13,804 bases of DNA from Truepera sp. (GCA_018333775.1 JAGXSO010000097.1:1-13804); one strand, 5' to 3'; shown: positions 8,351 to 13,804, numbered from the stretch's first letter. Made by a program: numbers and translations. Notes: generated from the letters alone by a model not told the origin.

Positions 8351-8363
8351 GCCCTGTGAGGGC
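8351..8363 (+). other. Small hairpin after csm5, weak terminator candidate
   Basis: GCCCT, a three-base loop GTG, then AGGGC form a five-pair hairpin 17 bases after the csm5 stop. There is no T-run after it; an A-run (8372-8377 region) follows instead. It may slow RNA polymerase between the csm and vapB units, but it does not qualify as a standard intrinsic terminator. Confidence 0.25.
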
Positions 8364-8394
8364 GAGCCCAACAAAAACTCTGTATTCTCCCGCC

Positions 8395-8400
8395 TATACT
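8395..8400 (+). promoter_or_regulatory. -10 box for leaderless vapB transcription
   Basis: TATACT, a near-perfect -10 hexamer, lies six bases before the vapB ATG. This is the leaderless arrangement known in Deinococcota. There is no good -35 hexamer at the usual distance. It suggests that vapBC-cas6-csm6-cas1-cas2 can be transcribed apart from the csm operon, probably under VapB autoregulation. Confidence 0.6.
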
Positions 8401-8406
8401 GAAAGC

Positions 8407-8673
8407 ATGGCCCTCACCGTGAAAAACCCCGAATTGGAGCGCCTGGCTGCCGAGGTGGCCCACCTGACCGGCGAGACCAAGACCGAGGCCATCCGCAAGG
8501 CCCTGCTCGAGCGGAAGGCTCGCCTGCTATACCTCCAGCGCCCGCGCAAGGAGAGCATCCTCGAGTTCTTAGAGCGCGAGGTATGGCCCAGAATGCCGCC
8601 AGAAAGCCTGGGCAAAGCCCCCTCCAAGGCCGAGCAAGAGGAGATTCTGGGCTTCGGCCCGGAGGGGTTCTGA
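8407..8673 (+). CDS. vapB: VapB-type antitoxin (Rv0623/PSK-like)
   Basis: An 88-residue antitoxin. The N-terminus MALTVKNPELERLAAEVAHL followed by TGETKTEAIRKALLERKARL is the well-known start of the Rv0623-like VapB family: a short strand, a helix, then the TxxTxTEAIRxAL DNA-binding segment. The C-terminal part (about 55-88), rich in Pro and Glu and ending GFGPEGF, would wrap around the toxin. VapB dimers bind VapC and repress the operon. I chose the ATG at 8407 because it begins the family's conserved first strand and has TATACT six bases upstream; the frame stays open back to a GTG at 8356, but this lies in the intergenic hairpin. The stop overlaps the vapC ATG by one base. The module is wedged between csm5 and cas6, where no toxin-antitoxin is normally required. 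Confidence 0.9.
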   Translation: MALTVKNPELERLAAEVAHLTGETKTEAIRKALLERKARLLYLQRPRKESILEFLEREVWPRMPPESLGKAPSKAEQEEILGFGPEGF

Positions 8674-9053
8674 TGGTGCTGGATAGCTCGGTGTTGGTAC
8701 AACTGATTTTCGCCGAGCCCGGCCACGCTGAGACCATTGAGCGCCTCTTGCAGGCCGAGGTGCGCTTGGTGGGCAGCCCCACCCTGGTGGAGGTGGGATT
8801 GGTGGTGGGCAACCGTTTGGGCCTCGAGCGGCTTTACCTGCTGGACGAGTTGCTCGAGCGGCTGGATGTCTCAGTTATCCCGTTCGAGGCCATCCATGCC
8901 CGCGAGGCCCTTGTGGCGTTCCGGCGCTACGGTAAGGGCCGCCACCCCGCCGCCCTCAACTTTGGCGACTGCCTGAGCTACGCCGTAGCCAAGGTTGCCG
9001 GCCTGCCCCTGGCCTACGTGGGAGACGACTTCGCCCAGACCGATCTAGCATGA
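8673..9053 (+). CDS. vapC: VapC-type PIN-domain toxin RNase
   Basis: A 126-residue PIN-domain protein with the acidic residues of the Mg2+ site all present: D4 in MVLDSSVLVQL, E40 in SPTLVEVGLV, D99 in NFGDCLSYAVAK, and D118/D119 in YVGDDFAQTDL. VapC toxins cut tRNA or rRNA and stop growth unless held by VapB. There is no sign of decay, so an active toxin is likely. The ATG at 8673 shares a base with the vapB stop; the open frame extends upstream to 8583 within vapB, but the family start is MVLDSS. The stop TGA at 9051-9053 overlaps the cas6 ATG as ATGA, so toxin and cas6 translation are coupled. Confidence 0.93.
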   Translation: MVLDSSVLVQLIFAEPGHAETIERLLQAEVRLVGSPTLVEVGLVVGNRLGLERLYLLDELLERLDVSVIPFEAIHAREALVAFRRYGKGRHPAALNFGDCLSYAVAKVAGLPLAYVGDDFAQTDLA

Positions 9054-9871
9054 TACTGGCTGCGCTTGTCCTGACTCTCGAAGGCCCCGCCCGCCCCGAC
9101 GCGGCTGGCTGGCGCGGCCTGATCTACGGCTTTTTGCGTGAGATTGAGCCTGAGCTGCACAAAGCTCAGCCCAATCCCTTCAGCCTGGGGCTGGGTGGGG
9201 CCGAGGGCCAGTGGTGGGTGCGCATCGGCCTGCTAGACGAGAATCTGTACGCCCGGCTGTCGCCCCAGCTCTTTGGCTTGGTGGATCAGCATGTGCGGCT
9301 AGGCGAGCCTTCCTTCCGGGTGCGGGCGGTGCTGCAAGAAGAACACCCCTGGGCCGGGGTGAGCACCTACCCCCGGCTTTTCCAGGGCCAGGCCGCCCAC
9401 AGCCTGGGGCTTCAGTTCGCCAGCCCCACCTTTTTCCGCCGCCAGGGGAACAGCTACCCCCTGCCCGAGCCCAGGCTGGTCTTCGACTCGCTGGCCCAGC
9501 GCTGGAACGCCTTTGCGCCGGTAAAGGTGCCTTCCGAGCTAAGCGAAAGCTGGGAGCGCCTGACCATCGCCCGCTTCCAGGCCCGCAGCCAGTTCATCCA
9601 GCCCAACCCAGACGAGCGGGGGGTGGGCTTTGTGGGCCGGGTGGTCTACCACCTGCCCGCTGCCAGCCCGCAGGAGGCCCAGTGGATGCAGGCTTTAGCC
9701 CGGTTTGCTTTTTATGCTGGGGTGGGGGCCAAGACCAGTCTGGGGTTTGGGCGGGTGAAGGCTTTTGACCCTTTGCACGATTCAAGGAGGGTAGATGAAT
9801 CAGAACAAGGAGCAATTGCGCGAACTGTGGATACAGTACAGGAACCTTTTGAGCCAAACGAGCCCAGGTAG
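9050..9871 (+). CDS. cas6: Cas6, CRISPR repeat endoribonuclease
   Basis: A 273-residue Cas6. It has two ferredoxin-like halves. Diagnostic segments are KAQPNPFSLG near the N-terminus, SPTFFRRQGNSYPLPEP with VFDSLAQRWNAF in the middle, and the Gly-rich loop AGVGAKTSLGFGRVKAF near residues 223-239. H37 (in PELHKAQ) stands where Cas6 enzymes from Thermus carry a catalytic histidine, though I recall this and have not aligned it. Cas6 cuts the array transcript within each repeat to give crRNAs with an 8-base 5' tag. Oddity: Cas6 proteins normally end soon after the Gly-rich loop, but here a tail of 34 residues (240-273) continues 77 bases into csm6 and shows no fold pattern, so the old stop was probably lost. 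The start overlaps the vapC stop. Confidence 0.93.
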   Translation: MILAALVLTLEGPARPDAAGWRGLIYGFLREIEPELHKAQPNPFSLGLGGAEGQWWVRIGLLDENLYARLSPQLFGLVDQHVRLGEPSFRVRAVLQEEHPWAGVSTYPRLFQGQAAHSLGLQFASPTFFRRQGNSYPLPEPRLVFDSLAQRWNAFAPVKVPSELSESWERLTIARFQARSQFIQPNPDERGVGFVGRVVYHLPAASPQEAQWMQALARFAFYAGVGAKTSLGFGRVKAFDPLHDSRRVDESEQGAIARTVDTVQEPFEPNEPR

Positions 9872-11261
9872 CATCGAACCGTCGCCCCAGGCTACCCAAG
9901 CCAGACAACTTTACGAGCAGAAAATCTGGCCCCTCACCAAAGAGGGCTTTACCGACCGAGGGCAAGAGCAATATGCGGCCTCTTTCCATACCGTAGGAAC
10001 AACCCCCGAGCCGGTAATTCTTTCTGCGCGGGCCATAAATGCCACAAGGGTGTATTTGCTGCACACCAAGGATACCGAGAAACTCTGCGAGCGGATTGAA
10101 AAGGAACTGGGCTGGGGGGTGGATCGGATCAAGACCCTTCAGGTAAGCCGTAGCGAACCAGAAGACATTTACAAGCAGGTTCGCCAGCAGATAGACAGGT
10201 TAGACCCTGCGGCTCCTATCGCTTGTGACCCGACGGGCGGCACCAAGGCCATGGTTGCTGGGCTTGCGATGTTTGCCTTCTCGCTAGCCGAGGAGGGCCG
10301 CACGGCACATGTCTACTATGTGGACAATGAAGAATACGACGACCAGCTTCGTCGTCCGGTAGCTGGAACGGAGTACCTGAAGCGCCTCGAGAACCCCCGT
10401 GAGGTTGTCCCCGACTGGCTTTACCATCGCGCTAGAGAAGCCTACCAGCAGGGAGATTTTCTACGGGCAGAAGAGCGTTTTAGACGAGCCATAGAACAGG
10501 AAGGTCGCGCCAACAGCCCGGAGGCCATTTTGTCATGTGCTTATAAACTCCTGGACACAGCTCAGTTTAAGCAGGCTGGGGAAAAGCTGGCCGAACTGCT
10601 AGGTTTGCTGCAAAACCATCCCTACCGACAAAGCCCTTTGGTGAAACATCAGGACTCCATAGAAGGCCAAAAGCAGGGTCTCGAGGCCATCGTTCAGCTA
10701 ACCGATGCCCTTACTGGCAGAGAGAAAGAGATAGCACCACTCGCAGACCGCAGTAAGGTTGCCTGGACTCTGGCCGCGCTAAATTTCATGGCTGATAGGC
10801 GGCTTAAATCTGGTCGCACCGCCGAGGCAGTGTTGCTGGGCTATCGGAGCCTAGAGTTTTTCTTGCAGCACCGGCTGGCCCTGAAGGGGTTTGATACAGC
10901 TAAACCTGACTACCCGCAGCTTTGTGAGATCGCTCAAACCAATTTCGAGGCCCTCCAAGCCGACTACCAAAGGGAGCGAAAAAATGCGGGTCTGAGGTTG
11001 GAAGGTAATCTTGCACAAAAGAGCGCCCTAGACTTTATCAGCGCCTTTTTCTTGCTCAGGGCACTTAAAGACGAGGCAGCCATCTCGGTCAATGCAAATA
11101 GGGTAGTGGGACTGGCCAACTCGCGTAATGAGTCGGTCTTTGTTCACGGTTTTGCCCCGCCCAAGCAGAAGCTCGCTAACGATCTAGCCGATGTGCTACA
11201 AACTTTTGTGCATAGCGGAGAACTACCGGAGGTTGCGTTCGATCCCATCCCCCTGACATGA
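9795..11261 (+). CDS. csm6: CARF-HEPN ribonuclease, Csm6-like (Cas02710/TIGR02710-type)
   Basis: A 488-residue effector of the type III system. The N-terminal half is a CARF domain: YAASFHTVGTTPEPVIL is its first strand and loop, and ACDPTGGTKAM (DPTGGTK at 145-151) is the ligand-binding signature strand. A helical, TPR-like stretch follows (REAYQQGDFLRAEERFRRAI and on). The C-terminal HEPN domain has R444-N-x5-H451 in SRNESVFVHGF, the RNase active site, so the enzyme looks intact. On binding cyclic oligoadenylate made by Cas10 it should degrade RNA non-specifically. AGGAGG at 9785-9790 sets the ATG at 9795 inside the cas6 frame. Base composition is lower in GC than csm genes: 31 of 60 in line 10441-10500 against 41 of 60 in 4981-5040. 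Its TGA overlaps the cas1 ATG. Confidence 0.9.
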   Translation: MNQNKEQLRELWIQYRNLLSQTSPGSIEPSPQATQARQLYEQKIWPLTKEGFTDRGQEQYAASFHTVGTTPEPVILSARAINATRVYLLHTKDTEKLCERIEKELGWGVDRIKTLQVSRSEPEDIYKQVRQQIDRLDPAAPIACDPTGGTKAMVAGLAMFAFSLAEEGRTAHVYYVDNEEYDDQLRRPVAGTEYLKRLENPREVVPDWLYHRAREAYQQGDFLRAEERFRRAIEQEGRANSPEAILSCAYKLLDTAQFKQAGEKLAELLGLLQNHPYRQSPLVKHQDSIEGQKQGLEAIVQLTDALTGREKEIAPLADRSKVAWTLAALNFMADRRLKSGRTAEAVLLGYRSLEFFLQHRLALKGFDTAKPDYPQLCEIAQTNFEALQADYQRERKNAGLRLEGNLAQKSALDFISAFFLLRALKDEAAISVNANRVVGLANSRNESVFVHGFAPPKQKLANDLADVLQTFVHSGELPEVAFDPIPLT

Positions 11262-12235
11262 CCCTCCACCTCACCGAGCAGTCCGCCACCCTCCGCCTGC
11301 GCCAAGGCCGCCTGTTAGTCGAGCTAGACCAGCAGATACTGACTCAGATGCCGGCCCGCAAGGTGCGCTGTGTGGTGGTCTGGGGTAACGTGCGCCTGAC
11401 TACCCCGGCCCTGACGTTCCTTTTGCGCAACCAGGTGCCGATACTGTTCACCTCGCTTGACGGCGCTTTTTATGGCGCCGCCGCGCCGCACTCGCTCGCG
11501 CCCGCCGCGCGGCTCCGGGCGCAGTTTAACGCCGCCGGCAGCGTCCGCTTGCGGCTAGCTAAAGCCTTTGTGCTGAGCAAGCTCTGCTCGAGCCGGCTCG
11601 TCCTTAGCCGCTTCGCCCCGCGCTACCCCAGCGTGCGTGAGCTGCTAGCGCAGCTCGAGCCCCTGGCGGCCAGACTCGAGGGCACTACCGAGCTTGACCG
11701 CCTGCGCGGTTATGAGGGGATTATCGCCCGCCTCTATTACCAGGCGCTGCAAGGTCCACTCTCACCCTACGGCTTTACCGGGCGCAACCGCCGCCCGCCC
11801 CGCGACCCCGTCAACGCCGCGCTCTCTTATAGCTACGCTTTGCTGCTAGCCCGCGTGCAGCTTGCCGTCCACAGCGTCGGCCTGCACCCCGAGGTCGGGA
11901 TGCTCCACGCCGAGAGCCGCCGCAACCCGGCTCTGTGCCTCGATCTGATGGAGGAGTTCCGCGTCCCCTTCGACCTGACAGTGATGCGCGCCTTTATGAA
12001 GGGCACGCTCAAGCCGCTTGAACACTTCGAGGACAAAGCCCACGGCATCTACCTTAACGAAGCGGGCCGCAAAGTGCTCATCAGGCTGTTTGAAGAGCGC
12101 CTAACCCAAGAGGCCACCCATCCGGCAGGCTGGAAGCGCCCCTTTGCCGCCACTATCGAACATCAGGCGCAGCTCTTGGCTGCCGCTCTGTTGCAGCGCG
12201 GCGACTATCGTCCGTATCATCTGGTGATGCCTTGA
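11258..12235 (+). CDS. cas1: Cas1 spacer integrase
   Basis: A 325-residue Cas1. The N-terminal beta domain runs to about residue 75 (LRLRQGRLLVEL, VVVWGNVRLTTPAL, FYGAA). The helical catalytic domain has the metal-binding residues E153 (RGYEGIIAR), H217 (GMLHAES) and D229 with E232/E233 (ALCLDLMEEFR). Cas1 dimers pair with Cas2 and insert new spacers at the first repeat next to the leader. Length is normal and nothing is missing. The ATG overlaps the csm6 stop (ATGA at 11258-11261) and its own stop overlaps the cas2 start. There is no fused reverse transcriptase, so spacer capture from RNA is not suggested. Confidence 0.97.
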   Translation: MTLHLTEQSATLRLRQGRLLVELDQQILTQMPARKVRCVVVWGNVRLTTPALTFLLRNQVPILFTSLDGAFYGAAAPHSLAPAARLRAQFNAAGSVRLRLAKAFVLSKLCSSRLVLSRFAPRYPSVRELLAQLEPLAARLEGTTELDRLRGYEGIIARLYYQALQGPLSPYGFTGRNRRPPRDPVNAALSYSYALLLARVQLAVHSVGLHPEVGMLHAESRRNPALCLDLMEEFRVPFDLTVMRAFMKGTLKPLEHFEDKAHGIYLNEAGRKVLIRLFEERLTQEATHPAGWKRPFAATIEHQAQLLAAALLQRGDYRPYHLVMP

Positions 12236-12504
12236 AGCCCCGCCTCTATGCTGTCTCCTACGACATCCCCAGCGACAACCGCCGGGTCAAGATCGCCAAC
12301 GCCCTCAAAAGCTACGGCGAGCGCGTGCAGTATTCGGTCTTTGAGTGCTGGCTTAGCGGCGCTGAGCTAGCCGATCTCACCAAGCGCCTCGAGCGCCTGT
12401 TTGAGCCTGCTGAGGACAGTATCCGGGTCTATCCAACCGGCGGGGAGGTTAGGGTGATGGGCCAAGGCGACATCACGGGCAACCCCGAGCTGCTGATCGT
12501 CTAG
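12232..12504 (+). CDS. cas2: Cas2, structural partner of Cas1
   Basis: A 90-residue ferredoxin-fold protein beginning with the classic KPRLYAVSYDIPSDNRRVKI; D11 is the conserved aspartate of the family. RVQYSVFECWLSGAELADL and SIRVYPT are the other family segments. A Cas2 dimer bridges two Cas1 dimers during spacer integration. The start is a TTG at 12232 overlapping the cas1 stop as TTGA; there is no ATG in frame nearby and the protein must start here to include the first strand. It is the last protein gene before the leader and array. Confidence 0.95.
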   Translation: MKPRLYAVSYDIPSDNRRVKIANALKSYGERVQYSVFECWLSGAELADLTKRLERLFEPAEDSIRVYPTGGEVRVMGQGDITGNPELLIV

Positions 12505-12730
12505 CCGCTAGCCTGTGATAGAATGTTTGTGCCGTCCCTGACGGTGTGGACTTTGATAACCGCATATCGCGCTAGTGTGGCGTTGGCGCGGGATTGGCAG
12601 AATAACCGAGTAACATCAGCTTTTTCGCCGATTTTCCTGGGTTATCCACAACTCTCGGCTGTGGATAACTTGGAGGCAGTGGGAGTAAGTCGTTTTTGTG
12701 CTGTTGCAGACAGCGCAAAAAACTGGTAGA
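12505..12730 (+). promoter_or_regulatory. CRISPR leader
   Basis: These 226 bases between the cas2 stop and the first repeat have no convincing gene. They are less GC-rich than the surroundings and contain several A/T runs (TTTTT around 12621 and 12693, AAAAAA around 12717). Position next to cas2, and the fact that the repeats decay at the opposite end of the array, identify this as the leader side, where new spacers enter and from where the array is transcribed rightward. It holds the inverted DnaA-box pair at 12641-12669. Confidence 0.8.
12641..12669. promoter_or_regulatory. Inverted pair of perfect DnaA boxes in the leader
   Basis: GTTATCCACA at 12641-12650 and its exact reverse complement TGTGGATAAC at 12660-12669 flank a 9-base centre. 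Each arm contains TTATCCACA, the strict DnaA-box consensus. The palindrome ends 61 bases before the first repeat. It could bind DnaA, act as a docking site for another dimeric protein or for integration, or fold into a hairpin in RNA. What is seen is the exact palindrome; DnaA binding is inferred. Confidence 0.75.
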
Positions 12731-12733
12731 GTT
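12704..12733 (+). promoter_or_regulatory. Candidate promoter for the CRISPR array
   Basis: TTGCAG at 12704-12709, an 18-base spacer, then TAGAGT at 12728-12733, whose last three bases are inside or at the edge of the first repeat. This fits a -35/-10 pair with a TANNNT -10 and would start the transcript within the first repeat. The -35 matches TTGACA only partly, so this is tentative. Confidence 0.35.
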
Positions 12734-13120
12734 TCAAAATGCTTAGCCCCGAAAGGGGATTGCAACCGCGGTGCGCAGCGCGTGTGCCTCTTGAGTGCGC
12801 AAAATGTTTCAAAATGCTTAGCCCCGAAAGGGGATTGCAACCAGGGCGAGGGGGGAGCGACACCGGCGAGACCGTACAAGTTTCAAAATGCTTAGCCCCG
12901 AAAGGGGATTGCAACCTGGGTGAGAGACCCAACACCGCAAGGTCTTCACCGTTCAGTTTCAAAATGCTTAGCCCCGAAAGGGGATTGCAACAGGAGAGCA
13001 GGTTGTTGGTTATTAGTTTTTGGATTTCAAAATGTCTAGCTCCGGAGGCGGATTGCGGCCTTACTTGCCACTAGCCGCCTTGCGGTTTCAAAATGCTTAG
13101 CCCTGAAAGGGGATTGCTGC
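12731..13120 (+). CRISPR. CRISPR array, 6 repeats (4 identical, 2 decayed) and 5 spacers
   Basis: The 36-base repeat begins GTTTCAAAATG, has CCCC-GAAA-GGGG in the middle (a four-pair stem with a GNRA-type loop), and ends ATTGCAAC. Repeats: 12731-12766, 12806-12841, 12880-12915 and 12956-12991 are identical; 13024-13059 has nine differences; 13085-13120 has three (C20T and both A's of the final CAAC). Spacers: 12767-12805 (39), 12842-12879 (38), 12916-12955 (40), 12992-13023 (32) and 13060-13084 (25). Decay at the right end, and cas2 plus leader on the left, set transcription as rightward. Cas6 cutting after the GGGG stem would give the 8-base tag ATTGCAAC, standard for type III. The two decayed repeats have altered tags, ATTGCGGC and ATTGCTGC. 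Confidence 0.97.
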
Positions 13121-13138
13121 GTTTAACGTAGAGTTCGT

Positions 13139-13155
13139 GGCGCTCGGTAAGCGCC
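13139..13155 (+). other. Hairpin downstream of the array
   Basis: GGCGCT, a five-base loop CGGTA, then AGCGCC form a perfect six-pair stem between the last repeat and the next gene. It has no T-run, so it is a poor intrinsic terminator, but it might slow or end array transcription or act as an operator for the CARF gene that starts 28 bases on. Confidence 0.35.
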
Positions 13156-13171
13156 GGTTAGCCCCGCGTGA

Positions 13172-13177
13172 TACCAT
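13172..13177 (+). promoter_or_regulatory. -10 box for leaderless CARF gene
   Basis: TACCAT fits TANNNT and lies exactly six bases before the ATG at 13184, with no Shine-Dalgarno sequence between. This is the same geometry as upstream of ppk1 and vapB. Confidence 0.5.
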
Positions 13178-13183
13178 CGGCTT

Positions 13184-13804
13184 ATGAGCGGGGAAAAAAG
13201 CGCGCGTCGCGTCCTGATTGTCACGGTGGGGCAGACCGCCGCGCCTATCGAAGCCGCCCTTGCCCATCACGCCCCCGACGGAGTGGTGTTCATTGCCAGC
13301 CAAGGGAGCCATACTGTGGCTGCCGAGCTGGTGAGCGCGTTCAAGGGGGAGTTTTTGCACTACACACTGCTGCTTAATGACCCCGAAAGCCTTAAGGAGA
13401 GCTACCAGCAGGCGCTCGCGGCCTTGCGGCAGGCGCTGGCCTGGGACGCGCAGACCATTACCGCCGACTTAACGGGCGGCACCAAGCCGATGGTGGCGGG
13501 CCTGGCGCTGGCGCTTAGCGGGCGCGGCGTGACATTTAGCTATGTGGGCGGCGAGCAGCGTGACGAGTACGGGCGGGTGCGCAGCGGGACCGAGCAGATG
13601 CGGCTGTTGGAAGATCCCACCACCAGGTTCCATGTGCGAGAGTGGGAAGCGTTGCAAAGGGCCTGGAATGCTTGGCGCTTTCAGGATGTCCAGGAGCAAC
13701 TATCACGCATCCTGGCGCGACCTTTAAGCCCTTCCGAGCAGCACTTCTTCGAGCACCTGCGCGGTGTGGTGCAGGGGCTCGAGGCCTGGGATACCTTCCA
13801 TCAC
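13184..13804 (+). CDS. Second CARF-domain CRISPR protein (Cas02710-like), 3' end outside window
   Basis: The first 207 residues are visible. RRVLIVTVGQTAAPIEAAL is the first strand and ligand loop of a CARF domain; GVVFIASQGS is the second strand; TITADLTGGTKPMVAGLAL (D95 to M103 as DLTGGTKPM) is the signature also present in the csm6 gene at 9795. A helical region begins near residue 145 (HVREWEALQRAWNAWRFQDVQEQL) and runs to the window edge. The effector domain would lie beyond the window, so whether it is HEPN, a DNA nuclease or something else cannot be told. It should sense the same Cas10-made cyclic oligoadenylate. It differs clearly in sequence from the 9795 gene, and lacks its roughly 60-residue N-terminal extension, so it is a diverged relative, not a recent copy. 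The start is supported by the -10 box six bases upstream. Confidence 0.88.
   Translation, partial: MSGEKSARRVLIVTVGQTAAPIEAALAHHAPDGVVFIASQGSHTVAAELVSAFKGEFLHYTLLLNDPESLKESYQQALAALRQALAWDAQTITADLTGGTKPMVAGLALALSGRGVTFSYVGGEQRDEYGRVRSGTEQMRLLEDPTTRFHVREWEALQRAWNAWRFQDVQEQLSRILARPLSPSEQHFFEHLRGVVQGLEAWDTFHH

Noticed and set aside
8356..8406. GTG at 8356 as an alternative start of vapB
   Set aside because: It would place the TATACT -10 box inside the gene and add residues absent from the VapB family.
8335..8406. Insertion-sequence scars or target-site duplications around vapBC
   Set aside because: I looked for direct repeats at the edges of the vapBC block and saw none that is convincing.
9211..9768. 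A 185-codon open frame inside cas6
   Set aside because: It is a GC-rich shadow of cas6, with Pro/Gly/Arg-heavy composition and no family pattern.
9594..10064. A 156-codon antisense open frame across the cas6-csm6 junction
   Set aside because: It is antisense to two well-supported genes and has no recognisable domain.
12523..12729. Open frame of 68 codons in the leader
   Set aside because: It runs through the DnaA-box palindrome to the edge of the first repeat, has no ribosome binding site and no recognisable protein pattern; it is leader DNA.
12616..13074. Open frames on both strands through the repeats, giving proteins with internal repeats
   Set aside because: The repeated peptide is only the CRISPR repeat translated.
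13158..13166. TTAGCCCCG as a remnant of a seventh CRISPR repeat
   Set aside because: Only nine bases match the repeat and the flanks do not align; chance is enough to explain it in GC-rich DNA.

Overview
The window is a stretch of GC-rich bacterial chromosome (or megaplasmid) dominated by a complete type III-A (Csm) CRISPR-Cas locus with its own adaptation genes, crRNA-processing gene, CARF effectors and a short CRISPR array. The organism is most likely a member of the Deinococcota (Meiothermus/Thermus-like). The reasons are the look of the proteins, many TANNNT -10 boxes placed six bases before an ATG (leaderless starts), and a striking excess of the palindrome CTCGAG. This placement is an inference, not a database match.

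Layout. (1) 1-355: the last codons of a BrnT-like toxin and the complete CopG/BrnA-like antitoxin, overlapping as ATGA. (2) 382-2454, minus strand: polyphosphate kinase 1. (3) 2524-2754: a small two-helix membrane protein of unknown function. (4) 2816-8334: cas10(csm1)-csm2-csm3-csm4-csm5, every junction overlapping by 1 to 4 bases, so a tightly coupled operon encoding the interference complex. (5) 8407-12504: a second, overlapping gene run with its own likely leaderless promoter: vapB-vapC-cas6-csm6-cas1-cas2. The toxin-antitoxin pair sits at the head of this unit and the vapC stop overlaps the cas6 start. (6) 12505-12730: the CRISPR leader, which carries a perfect inverted pair of DnaA-box sequences. 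(7) 12731-13120: an array of four identical 36-base repeats followed by two decayed repeats. (8) 13184 to the window end: a second CARF protein, cut by the window edge.

How the parts work together. Cas1-Cas2 add spacers at the leader end. The array is transcribed rightward and Cas6 cuts the repeats, leaving a predicted tag ATTGCAAC. Cas10-Csm2-5 binds the crRNA and cuts target RNA through Csm3. Cas10 has both an intact HD motif and an intact GGDD cyclase motif, so it should make cyclic oligoadenylate. That would activate the CARF-HEPN RNase (Csm6-like, 9795-11261) and probably the second CARF protein. The oddities worth following are the vapBC module built into the cas6-csm6-cas1-cas2 unit, the DnaA-box palindrome in the leader, the loss of zinc-ribbon cysteines in Cas10, the cas6 reading frame running 77 bases into csm6, and the decayed distal end of the array.
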